Shown one piece after another: positions 52,297 to 60,036 of a stretch of DNA of 60,116 nt (its first letter is position 1; every line of letters starts with the position of its first letter). Source of the DNA: JBJEFI01 sp051873875 (GTDB taxonomy: Bacteria; Bacillota; Bacilli; Bacillales; Bacillaceae_G); the NCBI GenBank assembly GCA_051873875.1, contig JBJEFI010000040.1, positions 1 through 60,116 of the forward strand, in the 5' to 3' direction. Made by a program: the position numbers and the translations under genes. The notes below the pieces were generated by a model that was not told where the DNA came from, did not search any database, and saw nothing but the letters and a program-made list of their open reading frames with translations.

Positions 52297-53180
52297 TGAA
52301 ACTTGTTACTTTTAAAAATAAATTAGAGCAAGAACGTATAGGAATTGTTGAAGAGAATGGTATTTATGAATGGCCTGTTCCAATAACGATGATAGATTTT
52401 ATTGAAAACTACGAATCAATTAAGCCTTTATTACCTACATACACACAATTGACGAAATATGATTATAAAACTACAAAAATTTGTAGTCCATTACCAATTC
52501 CACGTAGTTTACGAGATTTTTATGCATTTGAACAACATGTAAAAACTGCAAGGGAAAATAGAGGATTAAAAATGATAAAAGAATGGTATGAAATTCCGGT
52601 TTTTTATTTTAGTAACCATTCGGCAATCATCGGTCCACTTGATGAGGTGGCAGTGCCAAAAGGGTCTAATTGTTTAGACTACGAGCTAGAAATCGCATGT
52701 GTAATTGGAAAAAAAGGAAAAAATATCCCTATAAGTGGAGCAATGGATTATATTTTTGGCTTTACAATTATGAACGACTGGAGTGCAAGAGATTTACAGG
52801 TAAAAGAAATGAAAGTTGGATTGGGGCCTGCAAAAGGGAAAGACTTTGCAACTTCATTAGGACCTTATTTAGTTACTAAAGATGAATTAGCTCCTTTTTA
52901 TGATGAGAACGGACACTATCATCTACAAATGAAAGCATATGTAAATAATAAGTTATTATCTACAGGAAATGTAAGTAGTTTATACTATACATTTGCTCAA
53001 ATGATTGCACAAGCGTCCACTAATACTACTTTGTATCCAGGAGAAATAATTGGTTCAGGGACTGTAGGGAGCGGATGCATATTAGAGTTAGGGTTAGACA
53101 CACATCGTTGGTTGTTACCAGGTGATGAAATAAAACTTGAAATTGATGGATTAGGAAGTCTTATTAATACAATTTGTTAA
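52296..53180 (+). CDS. Fumarylacetoacetate hydrolase family protein
   Basis: 294 residues. The FAH fold metal site is formed by the acidic residues in NCLDYELEIACVIGKKG (about 127), with NDWSARDLQ (about 162) and GKDFATSLGPY (about 178) completing the active site. It should split fumarylacetoacetate, the last step of homogentisate breakdown, giving fumarate and acetoacetate. GTG start, TAGTG overlap with the previous gene and GGAAGAAG upstream. Homogentisate dioxygenase follows. Confidence 0.88.
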   Translation: MKLVTFKNKLEQERIGIVEENGIYEWPVPITMIDFIENYESIKPLLPTYTQLTKYDYKTTKICSPLPIPRSLRDFYAFEQHVKTARENRGLKMIKEWYEIPVFYFSNHSAIIGPLDEVAVPKGSNCLDYELEIACVIGKKGKNIPISGAMDYIFGFTIMNDWSARDLQVKEMKVGLGPAKGKDFATSLGPYLVTKDELAPFYDENGHYHLQMKAYVNNKLLSTGNVSSLYYTFAQMIAQASTNTTLYPGEIIGSGTVGSGCILELGLDTHRWLLPGDEIKLEIDGLGSLINTIC

Positions 53181-53197
53181 AAGTGAGGAGTGTAAAG

Positions 53198-54346
53198 ATG
53201 TTTTATCAAAAAAGAGGAAACATTCCAAATAAGCGTCACACTCAATTTTATCAGCAAGATGGGACACTTTATCGGGAACAGGTTATGGGGACAAAAGGGT
53301 TTTCTGGTATACAATCCATTCTTTATCATCATCATATGCCAACAGAGGTACTTCACTCAGAATTAATTAGAAAAGTCGATATTAATTATGAAGAAGATGG
53401 GCCTTTAAATCACCGACATTTACGAACCGATGAATATAAAGACCAAAATAACTTTATTTTTGAAAGGAATTATGTATTAGGGAATGATGATATACTTATT
53501 AGTATTGTAAATGGAAACGAGATAAGTGGATATTATCGGAATGGTGATGGAGACGAATTAATTTTTGTCCATTATGGTAGTGGAAAACTAGAAACGATGT
53601 TTGGAACGATTCAGTATAAAGAAGGGGATTATTTAATTATCCCAATTGGAACAATTTATCGCCTAGTACCAGATGAAATAGAACATAAATTGTTGGTGGT
53701 TGAATCAAATAGCTGGATTGTTAGTCCTAAGCGGTATCGAAATGAGTTTGGACAATTACTAGAACATAGTCCATTTTGCGAACGGGATATACGAATCCCT
53801 AATGAGCTTTTAACAATAAATGAAAAAGGTGAATTTCCTGTTTTTACAAAAACACGTGGAAATATATACAAACATGTATTTGGACATCATCCTTTCGATG
53901 TAATTGGATGGGATGGATATTTATATCCGTACGCTTTTAATATCGGAGATTTTGAACCAATTACTGGTCGTATTCATCAGCCACCTCCTATTCATCAAAC
54001 ATTTGAAGGTCATAATTTTGTTATCTGCTCATTTGTTCCAAGACTATATGATTATCATCCTAAATCAATCCCAGCACCATACTATCATAGTAATGTGAAC
54101 AGTGATGAAGTATTGTATTACGTAAAGGGCAACTTTATGAGTCGAAAAGGAATTAGTGAACAGTCTATTACATTACATCCCAGTGGCATTCCACATGGAC
54201 CTCATCCTGGAAAAATTGAAGCTAGTATCGGAAAAAAAGAAACGATAGAATTAGCAGTTATGATTGATACATTTCGTCCACTAAAAGTAGTAGAAAGTAT
54301 AAAACAGGTAGAAGACTTAAATTACATGTTTTCATGGATTGAATAA
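53198..54346 (+). CDS. hmgA: Homogentisate 1,2-dioxygenase
   Basis: 382-residue cupin-type dioxygenase. Iron ligands are expected from YYHSNVNSDEVLYYVKG (His and Glu, about 306-322) and HPSGIPHGPHPG (His, about 329-340); the central GWDGYLYPYAFNIGDFEPITGRIHQPPP matches the family. It opens the homogentisate ring to maleylacetoacetate. ATG at 53198 is 8 nt after GAGGAG; the frame extends upstream without a ribosome site. Shorter than proteobacterial HmgA (about 430), as usual for Gram-positive members. Last gene of the operon; terminator at 54354. Confidence 0.92.
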   Translation: MFYQKRGNIPNKRHTQFYQQDGTLYREQVMGTKGFSGIQSILYHHHMPTEVLHSELIRKVDINYEEDGPLNHRHLRTDEYKDQNNFIFERNYVLGNDDILISIVNGNEISGYYRNGDGDELIFVHYGSGKLETMFGTIQYKEGDYLIIPIGTIYRLVPDEIEHKLLVVESNSWIVSPKRYRNEFGQLLEHSPFCERDIRIPNELLTINEKGEFPVFTKTRGNIYKHVFGHHPFDVIGWDGYLYPYAFNIGDFEPITGRIHQPPPIHQTFEGHNFVICSFVPRLYDYHPKSIPAPYYHSNVNSDEVLYYVKGNFMSRKGISEQSITLHPSGIPHGPHPGKIEASIGKKETIELAVMIDTFRPLKVVESIKQVEDLNYMFSWIE

Positions 54347-54353
54347 AAAAGTT

Positions 54354-54383
54354 ATTCTCATCTTTATTGATGGGAATTTTTTA
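54354..54383 (+). terminator. Terminator of the tyrosine operon
   Basis: Stem ATTCTCATC/GATGGGAAT with G-U pair, 6-nt loop, six T. Confidence 0.75.
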
Positions 54384-54456
54384 TGGAAAAAGTTGCATTT
54401 ATATTAGGAAATATGAAATAGTATAGATAGGAATACATAAGAAAAGAGGAAATTAC

Positions 54457-54714
54457 ATGTTTGATGCAAAATTATTAGATAAATATAAAATGTTATTAGA
54501 TCATATTAAACCTTTATACACAGAAGATTGTCGTTCATTAGTTGTTACATTTGGTCCAGATACAATAGATATTGAGCCTATAGATGAAGATGAATGTGCA
54601 TTAGCAGGTATAGAATTTATTTTATCTGAATTACAACAATTTAATCGTGATGAGTTTATAGCAGTATTAGAGCATATATTTGGGGAGGTTCTAGTAGAAG
54701 AAGATGAATTTTAA
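54457..54714 (+). CDS. Small acidic hypothetical protein
   Basis: 85 residues, strongly acidic at the C terminus (VLVEEDEF), no membrane segment or signal. The pattern SLVVTFGPDTIDIEPIDEDECALAGIEFIL then a helix suggests a compact alpha/beta fold. I do not recognise it. GAGG lies before the ATG. It is followed after 18 nt by the HD hydrolase gene and is probably co-transcribed with it. Confidence 0.7.
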   Translation: MFDAKLLDKYKMLLDHIKPLYTEDCRSLVVTFGPDTIDIEPIDEDECALAGIEFILSELQQFNRDEFIAVLEHIFGEVLVEEDEF

Positions 54715-54732
54715 TGGTGAAGGATGAGAGTA

Positions 54733-55278
54733 ATGAATGAAAGAATAAACAAAGCAATTGAATTCGCTTGTCGTGCACATGAAGGGCAATATAGAAAATT
54801 ATCGAATGCACCATTTATTTCACATCCAATGAGTGTAGCTATGACACTTCAACAGATACAATGTGATGAAGATACAATTATCGCAGGTTTACTTCACGAC
54901 ACGATTGAAGATACAAATGTTACATATGATGAGATAGTAGATTTATTTGGAGAACGGGTAGCTAAGATTGTAGCTGGGGATACAGAAGAAAATAATAAAT
55001 CATGGGAACAGAGAAAGCAACATACTATTGATAGTATAAAAACAGCGCCTATAGAAGTGATTTTATTAATCTTAGCTGATAAAATCCATAATTTACAAAC
55101 CATCTACATTGAAAAAGAAAAAAATGGCGAGGATATTTTTAATTATTTTAGTCGTGGAAAAGAAATGCAATACAATTATTACAATGGTATTTATACCGAA
55201 ATAAAGCAGCGACAAAATGCTCAGGTTAATCAATTGTTGCAGGAAATGAAGCATTTAATTCAACTAATATTTAAGTAA
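54733..55278 (+). CDS. HD-domain (p)ppGpp hydrolase-like protein
   Basis: 181 residues. The RelA/SpoT-type HD domain is complete: ACRAHEGQYRKLSNAPFISHP (first His, about 12-32), LLHDTIEDT (HD-x2-ED, about 54-62) and LADKIHNL (about 116). No synthetase, TGS or ACT domain follows, so this would be a stand-alone hydrolase of guanosine tetraphosphate or a related nucleotide, like Mesh1/SAH enzymes. The start at 54733 has AAGGA 8 nt upstream; an ATG at 54724 is possible. Terminator follows. Confidence 0.82.
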   Translation: MNERINKAIEFACRAHEGQYRKLSNAPFISHPMSVAMTLQQIQCDEDTIIAGLLHDTIEDTNVTYDEIVDLFGERVAKIVAGDTEENNKSWEQRKQHTIDSIKTAPIEVILLILADKIHNLQTIYIEKEKNGEDIFNYFSRGKEMQYNYYNGIYTEIKQRQNAQVNQLLQEMKHLIQLIFK

Positions 55279-55322
55279 TAAAAAGAGATCAAGCGTGTAA
55301 ATCTGCTTGGTCTCTTTTTATT
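55279..55322 (+). terminator. Intrinsic terminator
   Basis: Stem AAAAAGAGATCAAGC with GCTTGGTCTCTTTTT, 10-nt loop. Confidence 0.87.
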
Positions 55323-55422
55323 ATAAAAGGAAATAAAGAAAAGGAAAGGTCTATCATTTCGAAAGAAAGATAATTGTGTATAATTAAAATAGAATGTTTA
55401 TTACAAAAGGGGGATTTATTAA

Positions 55423-56271
55423 ATGAAATTAATTGTAATTGACATGGATGGGACACTTTTAAATGAAAATCATCAAATAAGTTTAGAAAATATTTATGCA
55501 ATCCAAGAGAGTATAAAAAAAGGAAATATAGTAGCTATCGCTACAGGGCGAAATTATTTTAGTGCGAAGCGTTTATTAGATGAAGTAGCGTTAAATTTAC
55601 CTATCATAGGCAGTAATGGCGGTACTATTCATTTAAATAATACCCCTCTTCACACTATTCTTTTAGAGGTAGGGTTAACAAAGGAAATATTAGAGTACAT
55701 TTCTAATTATCGATTAACAGCAATGGTAAGTACGTCAAAAGGTGCATTTGTTTCACATGATACAATTGAAGTATTAGAAGATGAATTAAATAGCACTACA
55801 GATGAATACCGATTAAAATCTAAAAAAATGCTCGATGATCGCAAAGCAATGACAAATATGCCTCATTTATATAAGCCGTATACAGATTATCGTGAGCTAT
55901 TATTAGAAAATATGGATATATATAAAGTTTTTGTTTATTCATTTATTCAGCAAAAACTAAATGCAATGAAAAATCATTTTGCAGTTAATAAAAGATTATA
56001 TATTACATCTTCTGGACGAAATAATATTGAATTTATGCCTCTTCAAGCTCAAAAAAGCTTTGGAGTCACAGTACTTGCTGAAAAAATAGGGGTTCCATTG
56101 AAAGATACGATTGTGATTGGAGATAATTACAATGATTTGCCTATGTTTTCAGTAGCAGGAACAAGCATTGCAATGGGAAACGCCGAAGAAGATGTCAAAA
56201 AACAAGCCACATATATTACGAAAACAAATACAGAAGATGGGGTTGCTTATGCATTGAAGGAATTGATTTAA
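55423..56271 (+). CDS. Cof-type HAD phosphatase
   Basis: 282-residue HAD hydrolase of the Cof subfamily. Motif I is IDMDGTLL (about 4-11), motif II in AIATGRNYFSAKR, the C2B cap lies between, and motifs III-IV are KDTIVIGDNYNDLPMFSVAG (about 228-247). Such enzymes dephosphorylate sugar phosphates, nucleotides or flavin/pyridoxal cofactors; the substrate is open. AAAGGGGG precedes the ATG. It stands alone. Confidence 0.88.
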   Translation: MKLIVIDMDGTLLNENHQISLENIYAIQESIKKGNIVAIATGRNYFSAKRLLDEVALNLPIIGSNGGTIHLNNTPLHTILLEVGLTKEILEYISNYRLTAMVSTSKGAFVSHDTIEVLEDELNSTTDEYRLKSKKMLDDRKAMTNMPHLYKPYTDYRELLLENMDIYKVFVYSFIQQKLNAMKNHFAVNKRLYITSSGRNNIEFMPLQAQKSFGVTVLAEKIGVPLKDTIVIGDNYNDLPMFSVAGTSIAMGNAEEDVKKQATYITKTNTEDGVAYALKELI

Positions 56272-56324
56272 TTTTAATAAAATCATTCTTTTGTTTTACT
56301 TGCTTTTTATCGATAATTGGTATA

Positions 56325-56475
56325 CAATAAAATAATTAACAAATTATATATTCCGCATATTATTAAAAGCAAAGCAACGGCTTTGTAGCTAAAGCATACA
56401 TCACACACTCGCCTATAAAAAAGCAAGTCGTTTTTTAAAAAAGGTTATTAACGTAAGTTAGTAACCTTTTTCTAT
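56325..56475 (+). ncRNA. Candidate small RNA with terminator
   Basis: TTGCTT (about 56301) and TACAAT (about 56324) with a 17-nt spacer form a promoter; a CAAAGC-AACG-GCTTTG hairpin follows, and the transcript would end at a stem AAAAAAGGTTA/TAACCTTTTT (56437-56471) with T run. There is no open frame. It could also be a leader for the ydjO-like gene, which begins 40 nt later. Confidence 0.4.
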
Positions 56476-56514
56476 ATTTGTATGGATATATTAAAATTCT
56501 TAAAGATAGGAATG

Positions 56515-56721
56515 ATGTTGTTGAGAAATCGAGGCAAAAAAAATACGTTTGAAAAAGAAGTAAAAATGGAAAATACAGAAGTGTGGGTATGTGAGTCATG
56601 TGATTGTAAAGGATGGATGCGCAAACAATTTTCTTTCTCGGAAGAACCAAATTGTCCATTATGCGGAAGCTCAATGGCAACTGATACAAAAGAGTTGCCT
56701 GTATTAGAATCTTTTTTTTAA
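56515..56721 (+). CDS. YdjO family cold-inducible-type zinc-ribbon protein
   Basis: About 68 residues. Two CxxC-like pairs, CESCDCKGW and CPLCGS, form a zinc ribbon around MRKQFSFSEEPN, as in B. subtilis YdjO (69 residues), annotated as cold inducible. Role unknown. The ATG at 56515 is 5 nt after AGGA, and a TTG at 56518 is also possible; a longer frame from 56482 starts just after the terminator hairpin and lacks a site. Good match in length with this start. Confidence 0.75.
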   Translation: MLLRNRGKKNTFEKEVKMENTEVWVCESCDCKGWMRKQFSFSEEPNCPLCGSSMATDTKELPVLESFF

Positions 56722-56750
56722 GTAACTTTTAAGATTATATTGTATAGATA

Positions 56751-56787
56751 AAAAAAGGATAAGAGTACGCTCTTATCCTTTTTTTTA
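56751..56787. terminator. Bidirectional terminator
   Basis: Perfect 15-bp stem AAAAAAGGATAAGAG/CTCTTATCCTTTTTT with TACG loop between convergent genes. Confidence 0.9.
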
Positions 56788-57246
56788 CTTTAATTTAAAG
56801 CCTTCTTCATCTAAATACGCTTTTGCTTGAGCATAAGTTGTAAATGTACCATCTAAATTCAACCCTGCATAGACATTCCACATATCTTCCTCTTCCTGAA
56901 TAAGTACAAGTGTTTGTCCTTCATTATTTATCCACGTTTCTTCAAATGCCATCGCTGTTTCTTTAGGAGTAGTAGCAAGAGATTGAATAGATAATGTAAT
57001 AATTTCACGTAATTCTTCTTCTGAAAAATTTCGGATATTTGTAAATCCTTTATCATTTATTTCATATTGCTCTAGATTTCCTGCATAAACGAATCCATTT
57101 CCATTTGGATGTAAGTGGTATACAACATTTTTCTTGTCTGTCATACTTTCTTCATATTGAAAGTTAACACGATTTAATGAAACATTTTTTCTTGTTAATT
57201 GTGGGAAAGACTCGATAATTTTAAGTTTCTGTTCAAATGTTAGCAT
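56785..57246 (-). CDS. Hypothetical cytoplasmic protein
   Basis: 153 residues, soluble, acidic, not recognised. The N-terminal part starts MLTFEQKLKIIESFPQLTRK, then VVYHLHPNGNGFVYAG and a helical region rich in Glu; the end GTFTTYAQAKAYLDEEGFKLK looks like a small alpha/beta domain. No metal or nucleotide motif is visible. CGGAGG lies 6 nt before the ATG on the reverse strand. It lies 3' of a 60-residue gene on the same strand, perhaps in one message. Confidence 0.75.
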   Translation of the reverse strand: MLTFEQKLKIIESFPQLTRKNVSLNRVNFQYEESMTDKKNVVYHLHPNGNGFVYAGNLEQYEINDKGFTNIRNFSEEELREIITLSIQSLATTPKETAMAFEETWINNEGQTLVLIQEEEDMWNVYAGLNLDGTFTTYAQAKAYLDEEGFKLK

Positions 57247-57279
57247 AATACCTCCGAGGGGACTAATAATTTTTAATAA

Positions 57280-57462
57280 TTATACACCGGTGCGGCGTTT
57301 TTGGTTGTTTGGTTTTTTTGTTAATTGACTAGACATGACTTTCGTTGTTTTTACAATACCACCTGTCTTATTTTTAGAGCTTTGGGATTGCTTCTTTTGA
57401 GCAAGCATTTGTTGCATCGCTTCTTGAAGGCTTATTTTTTTACGATTTTCGCTAGTAGACAT
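57280..57462 (-). CDS. Small basic hypothetical protein
   Basis: 60 residues, strongly basic and probably disordered apart from a helix ISLQEAMQQMLAQKKQSQ. The end NNQKRRTGV is positively charged. TAAGGAGCGG supports the ATG. I do not recognise a family; the composition would suit a nucleic acid or ribosome-associated small protein, but that is only a guess. Confidence 0.6.
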   Translation of the reverse strand: MSTSENRKKISLQEAMQQMLAQKKQSQSSKNKTGGIVKTTKVMSSQLTKKPNNQKRRTGV

Positions 57463-57770
57463 TAAAACCGCTCCTTAATAATAAAATTTGTACATGTAGA
57501 ATACCATAAATGTGCTCTAAATGAAATGAAATGTAGATAAAAATACGATGATCTCAACGTTTTTATCCTTATTTCTTCATAAATACTTGTAATAATTAGT
57601 ATGACGATTATTAAATTTGGTTAACTGATAATTACTAATTAAACAATATTATCAAATTACGTTTATCTATATTTCAAGAATATTATAAACCTGTATTATT
57701 TTAATTCAAATATGCTACAATGACTAGAAGATAAAGAATTACTATGGATTTATGAAAGGATGTACATTAA
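57463..57770 (+). other. Leader/promoter region of the DEAD-box gene
   Basis: 308 nt, very AT-rich. TACAAT near 57715 with GTATTA 17 nt upstream may be the helicase promoter. A short ATACT/AGTAT hairpin near 57585-57605 is the only other structure I see. Confidence 0.4.
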
Positions 57771-58862
57771 TTGAAGACATTTACTGAGCTAGGATTATCG
57801 AAAGCATGGGGAAAAGCATTATTTAAACAAGGGATTACAGAGCCAACACCTATTCAAGAAAATGTAATTCCTTGTTTTTTACATGGGAAAGACATTTTTG
57901 CACAGGCACAAACAGGATCTGGAAAAACATTTGCTTTTTTGCTACCTATGCTTCAAAAAATAAATCGTGAACAAAAACATCTTCAAGGATTAATTGTAAC
58001 ACCTACTAGAGAATTGGCGTTACAAATATCACAAGAAATTGAGAAAATGATTATGAATGTTCCAGAGATTACTTCTTTAGCAATATACGGTGGACAAGAT
58101 GTTACCAAACAAGTAAAAAAGTCAAAGGGAGGCGCCCAATTAATTATTGCAACACCAGGTAGATTATTAGATCACCTTCGAAGAGAAACAATTGATTTAT
58201 CTACAGTAAATATGTTTGTACTAGATGAAGGCGATGAAATGTTACGAATGGGTTTCCTTCCTGATGTACAATTAATTATAGAAAAATTAAAATCTGACAT
58301 ACAAATCTGCATCTTTTCCGCTACATTAAATGATGAAGTTCGTTCGTTAGCATCTACTTTTGCTAAGGATCCAATTGATATTCGAATTGAGCCAAAGCAA
58401 AAAGTTGTAAAAACTGTTAACCAACGTTTAATAGAAACAACTGATCGACGTAAATGTGATACCTTATGTGAATTACTTAATCAAGAAAATCCATTTATGG
58501 CTATTATCTTTTGTCGTACAAAAGTAAGAGTTCAAAAATTAGTTGAGCAATTAAAGCAAAGAAAATACAATGTAGCGGAATTACATGGAGATTTGAGTCA
58601 AGGTAAGCGGGAACGTGTAATGAAACAATTCCGTGAAACAAAAATTCAATATTTAGTTGCAACGGATGTTGCTGCTAGGGGAGTGGATATAGAAGGAGTT
58701 ACACATGTATTCAATTATGATATTCCTCATGATGTCGATACATATATTCATAGAATAGGTAGAACTGGACGTGCGGGACAAGAAGGGATTGCAATAACTC
58801 TTTTTGCTCCTAAAGATGTGGAATATGTGGAATTGCTGAAAAAAGAAATAAAATTTCAATAA
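57771..58862 (+). CDS. DEAD-box RNA helicase, short YfmL-like, DEGD variant
   Basis: 363-residue helicase, both RecA domains and almost no C-terminal extension, as in YfmL. Q motif PTPIQENVIP, Walker A AQTGSGKT (about 46-53), PTRELALQ, TPGR, motif II as VLDEGDEML (about 148), SAT as FSATL, then RGVDIEGV and HRIGRTGRAG. Motif II reads DEGD instead of DEAD. TTG start with AAAGGATG 10 nt upstream. YfmL and related proteins act in ribosome assembly and at low temperature. Terminator follows. Confidence 0.9.
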   Translation: MKTFTELGLSKAWGKALFKQGITEPTPIQENVIPCFLHGKDIFAQAQTGSGKTFAFLLPMLQKINREQKHLQGLIVTPTRELALQISQEIEKMIMNVPEITSLAIYGGQDVTKQVKKSKGGAQLIIATPGRLLDHLRRETIDLSTVNMFVLDEGDEMLRMGFLPDVQLIIEKLKSDIQICIFSATLNDEVRSLASTFAKDPIDIRIEPKQKVVKTVNQRLIETTDRRKCDTLCELLNQENPFMAIIFCRTKVRVQKLVEQLKQRKYNVAELHGDLSQGKRERVMKQFRETKIQYLVATDVAARGVDIEGVTHVFNYDIPHDVDTYIHRIGRTGRAGQEGIAITLFAPKDVEYVELLKKEIKFQ

Positions 58863-58896
58863 AAAAGAAGCGGGAGAAATTACCGCCTCTTTTTTA
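58861..58896. terminator. Terminator after helicase gene
   Basis: AAAAAAGAAGCGG pairs with CCGCCTCTTTTTT with one mismatch; also serves the convergent gene. Confidence 0.75.
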
Positions 58897-58906
58897 TTAT
58901 GTATCC

Positions 58907-59173
58907 TTATGCTTCATCTTCATCAGAGAATAATTGTAATAATTGCTCTGCAACATCGTTTGAAATTGCTTTTGCTTCATATTGGTTTTGATCTTCAATA
59001 AAGTCAATTACAATAAAGTCTTTATCTGTACTTTGCAATAAAATTGTTTTAGGTTGTTCGCTATCATCTGTCATAATGCATAATTCTTCAGTAAAGTGAA
59101 TACCGTCAATGGTGACTTCAATTACTTCTTCATCTTCAATTTTTTTCATAATTTCTTGTACTGTATAAGTCAT
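58907..59173 (-). CDS. Small acidic hypothetical protein
   Basis: 88 residues, acidic, soluble. Pattern of beta strands EVIEVTIDGIHFTEELCIM and DKDFIVIDFIEDQNQYEA then a helix ending SDEDEA. Not recognised. Strong AGGAGG before the ATG at 59173. It is convergent with the helicase. Confidence 0.7.
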   Translation of the reverse strand: MTYTVQEIMKKIEDEEVIEVTIDGIHFTEELCIMTDDSEQPKTILLQSTDKDFIVIDFIEDQNQYEAKAISNDVAEQLLQLFSDEDEA

Positions 59174-59300
59174 TATAGGCCTCCTGTAAATTTAGTCTTT
59201 CTCATAATACCAAACAATACAACGAAATGCGAATGACCAATATAAAAATTTTTTATCTTGCATTATAGAAGAAAATATGATAATCTACCAAAGATGTGAT

Positions 59301-59437
59301 GAGCCTTATTAGCTCCCTTCTTGATAGAAGGTTGAGCGGCCATAGTAATGAAAGTGGACATTCATTACTATGATGAATCGGGAGAGCAACCCCTTAATAA
59401 ATGCTCAAAAGTAGACTCTTTTAGGGTCTACTTTTTA
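59301..59437 (+). ncRNA. Structured RNA candidate with intrinsic terminator
   Basis: GAGCCTTATTA (59301) pairs with TAATAAATGCTC (59395), and inside it GCTCCC (59312) with GGGAGAGC (59380). The enclosed part has a CTTCTTGATAGAAG hairpin (59317-59330) and a perfect 12-bp stem CATAGTAATGAA/TTCATTACTATG (59341-59372), giving a three-way junction. A rho-independent terminator AAAAGTAGACTC/GGGTCTACTTTT (59407-59434) follows at once. The layout is that of a riboswitch or regulatory RNA ahead of topB. I cannot match it to a named class. Confidence 0.5.
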
Positions 59438-59549
59438 TTTTATATATAAATTAACGATAATATTATTATGTAAACTTTATATAGGAATATAAAATATCTA
59501 AGATATGTTATAATTGAACATAATGTTTGGTTAAGAAGGGAATAAAATC
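59438..59549 (+). other. Intergenic before topB remnant
   Basis: AT-rich, with AAGAAGGG just before the topB ATG and no further structure seen. Confidence 0.4.
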
Positions 59550-59881
59550 ATGAATAAAAAAGTAGTTTTAGCCAAAAAACCATCTGTTGGTCGAGATATT
59601 GCACGTGTCTTAAACTGTCATCAACAAAAAATGGCTATTTTGAAGGAGATAAATACATTGTTACATGGGCGTTAGGTCATTTAGTAACGTTAGCAGGACC
59701 AGAGCGTTATAATGCAAAATATCAAGCTTAGGAACTAGAGCAACTACCTTTATTACCAAAGCCATTAAAGATTGAGGTCATAAAAGGTACAAGAAAGCAA
59801 TATAATGTTGTCAAATCATTACTTATTCGAAGAGATGTGTCTGAAATCATTATTGCTACAGATATTGATTTATCTCTATAA
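59550..59881 (+). pseudogene. topB: DNA topoisomerase III, truncated and frameshifted
   Basis: Starts correctly (AAGAAGGG, ATG, KKVVLAKKPSVGRDIARVLNCH, TopB N terminus), then loses one A in an A run near 59627. In the next frame the protein continues as EGDKYIVTWALGHLVTLAGPE, meets TAG at about 59729 (Trp expected), continues ELEQLPLLPKPLKIEVIKG and stops at EIIIATD, inside the TOPRIM motif; the following DAGREGEL is missing and nothing topB-like follows. About 600 residues are gone. A truncated remnant, not a sequencing artefact. Confidence 0.8.
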
Positions 59882-59993
59882 AATTCAATTGTACATAAAC
59901 CCTATTCTTTTAAAATAGCTGTAATATAAAGGATATCCCTATATATAAATTTGCACATAAATACAGAAACACATGTGGCTTTGAAAAAAGATT

Positions 59994-60036
59994 GATAAGA
60001 ACCCGTATTAACGACAGCTTAATAGGGGTTCTTATC
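59994..60036. terminator. Strong hairpin near window end
   Basis: GATAAGAACCC pairs perfectly with GGGTTCTTATC around a 21-nt loop. No gene ends just upstream; it may be the terminator left from topB or from a transcript beyond it. No long T run follows. Confidence 0.5.

Noticed and set aside
59994..60036. Mobile element end
   Set aside because: A perfect inverted repeat with 21-nt loop is more simply a transcription terminator, and no second copy or transposase is present.
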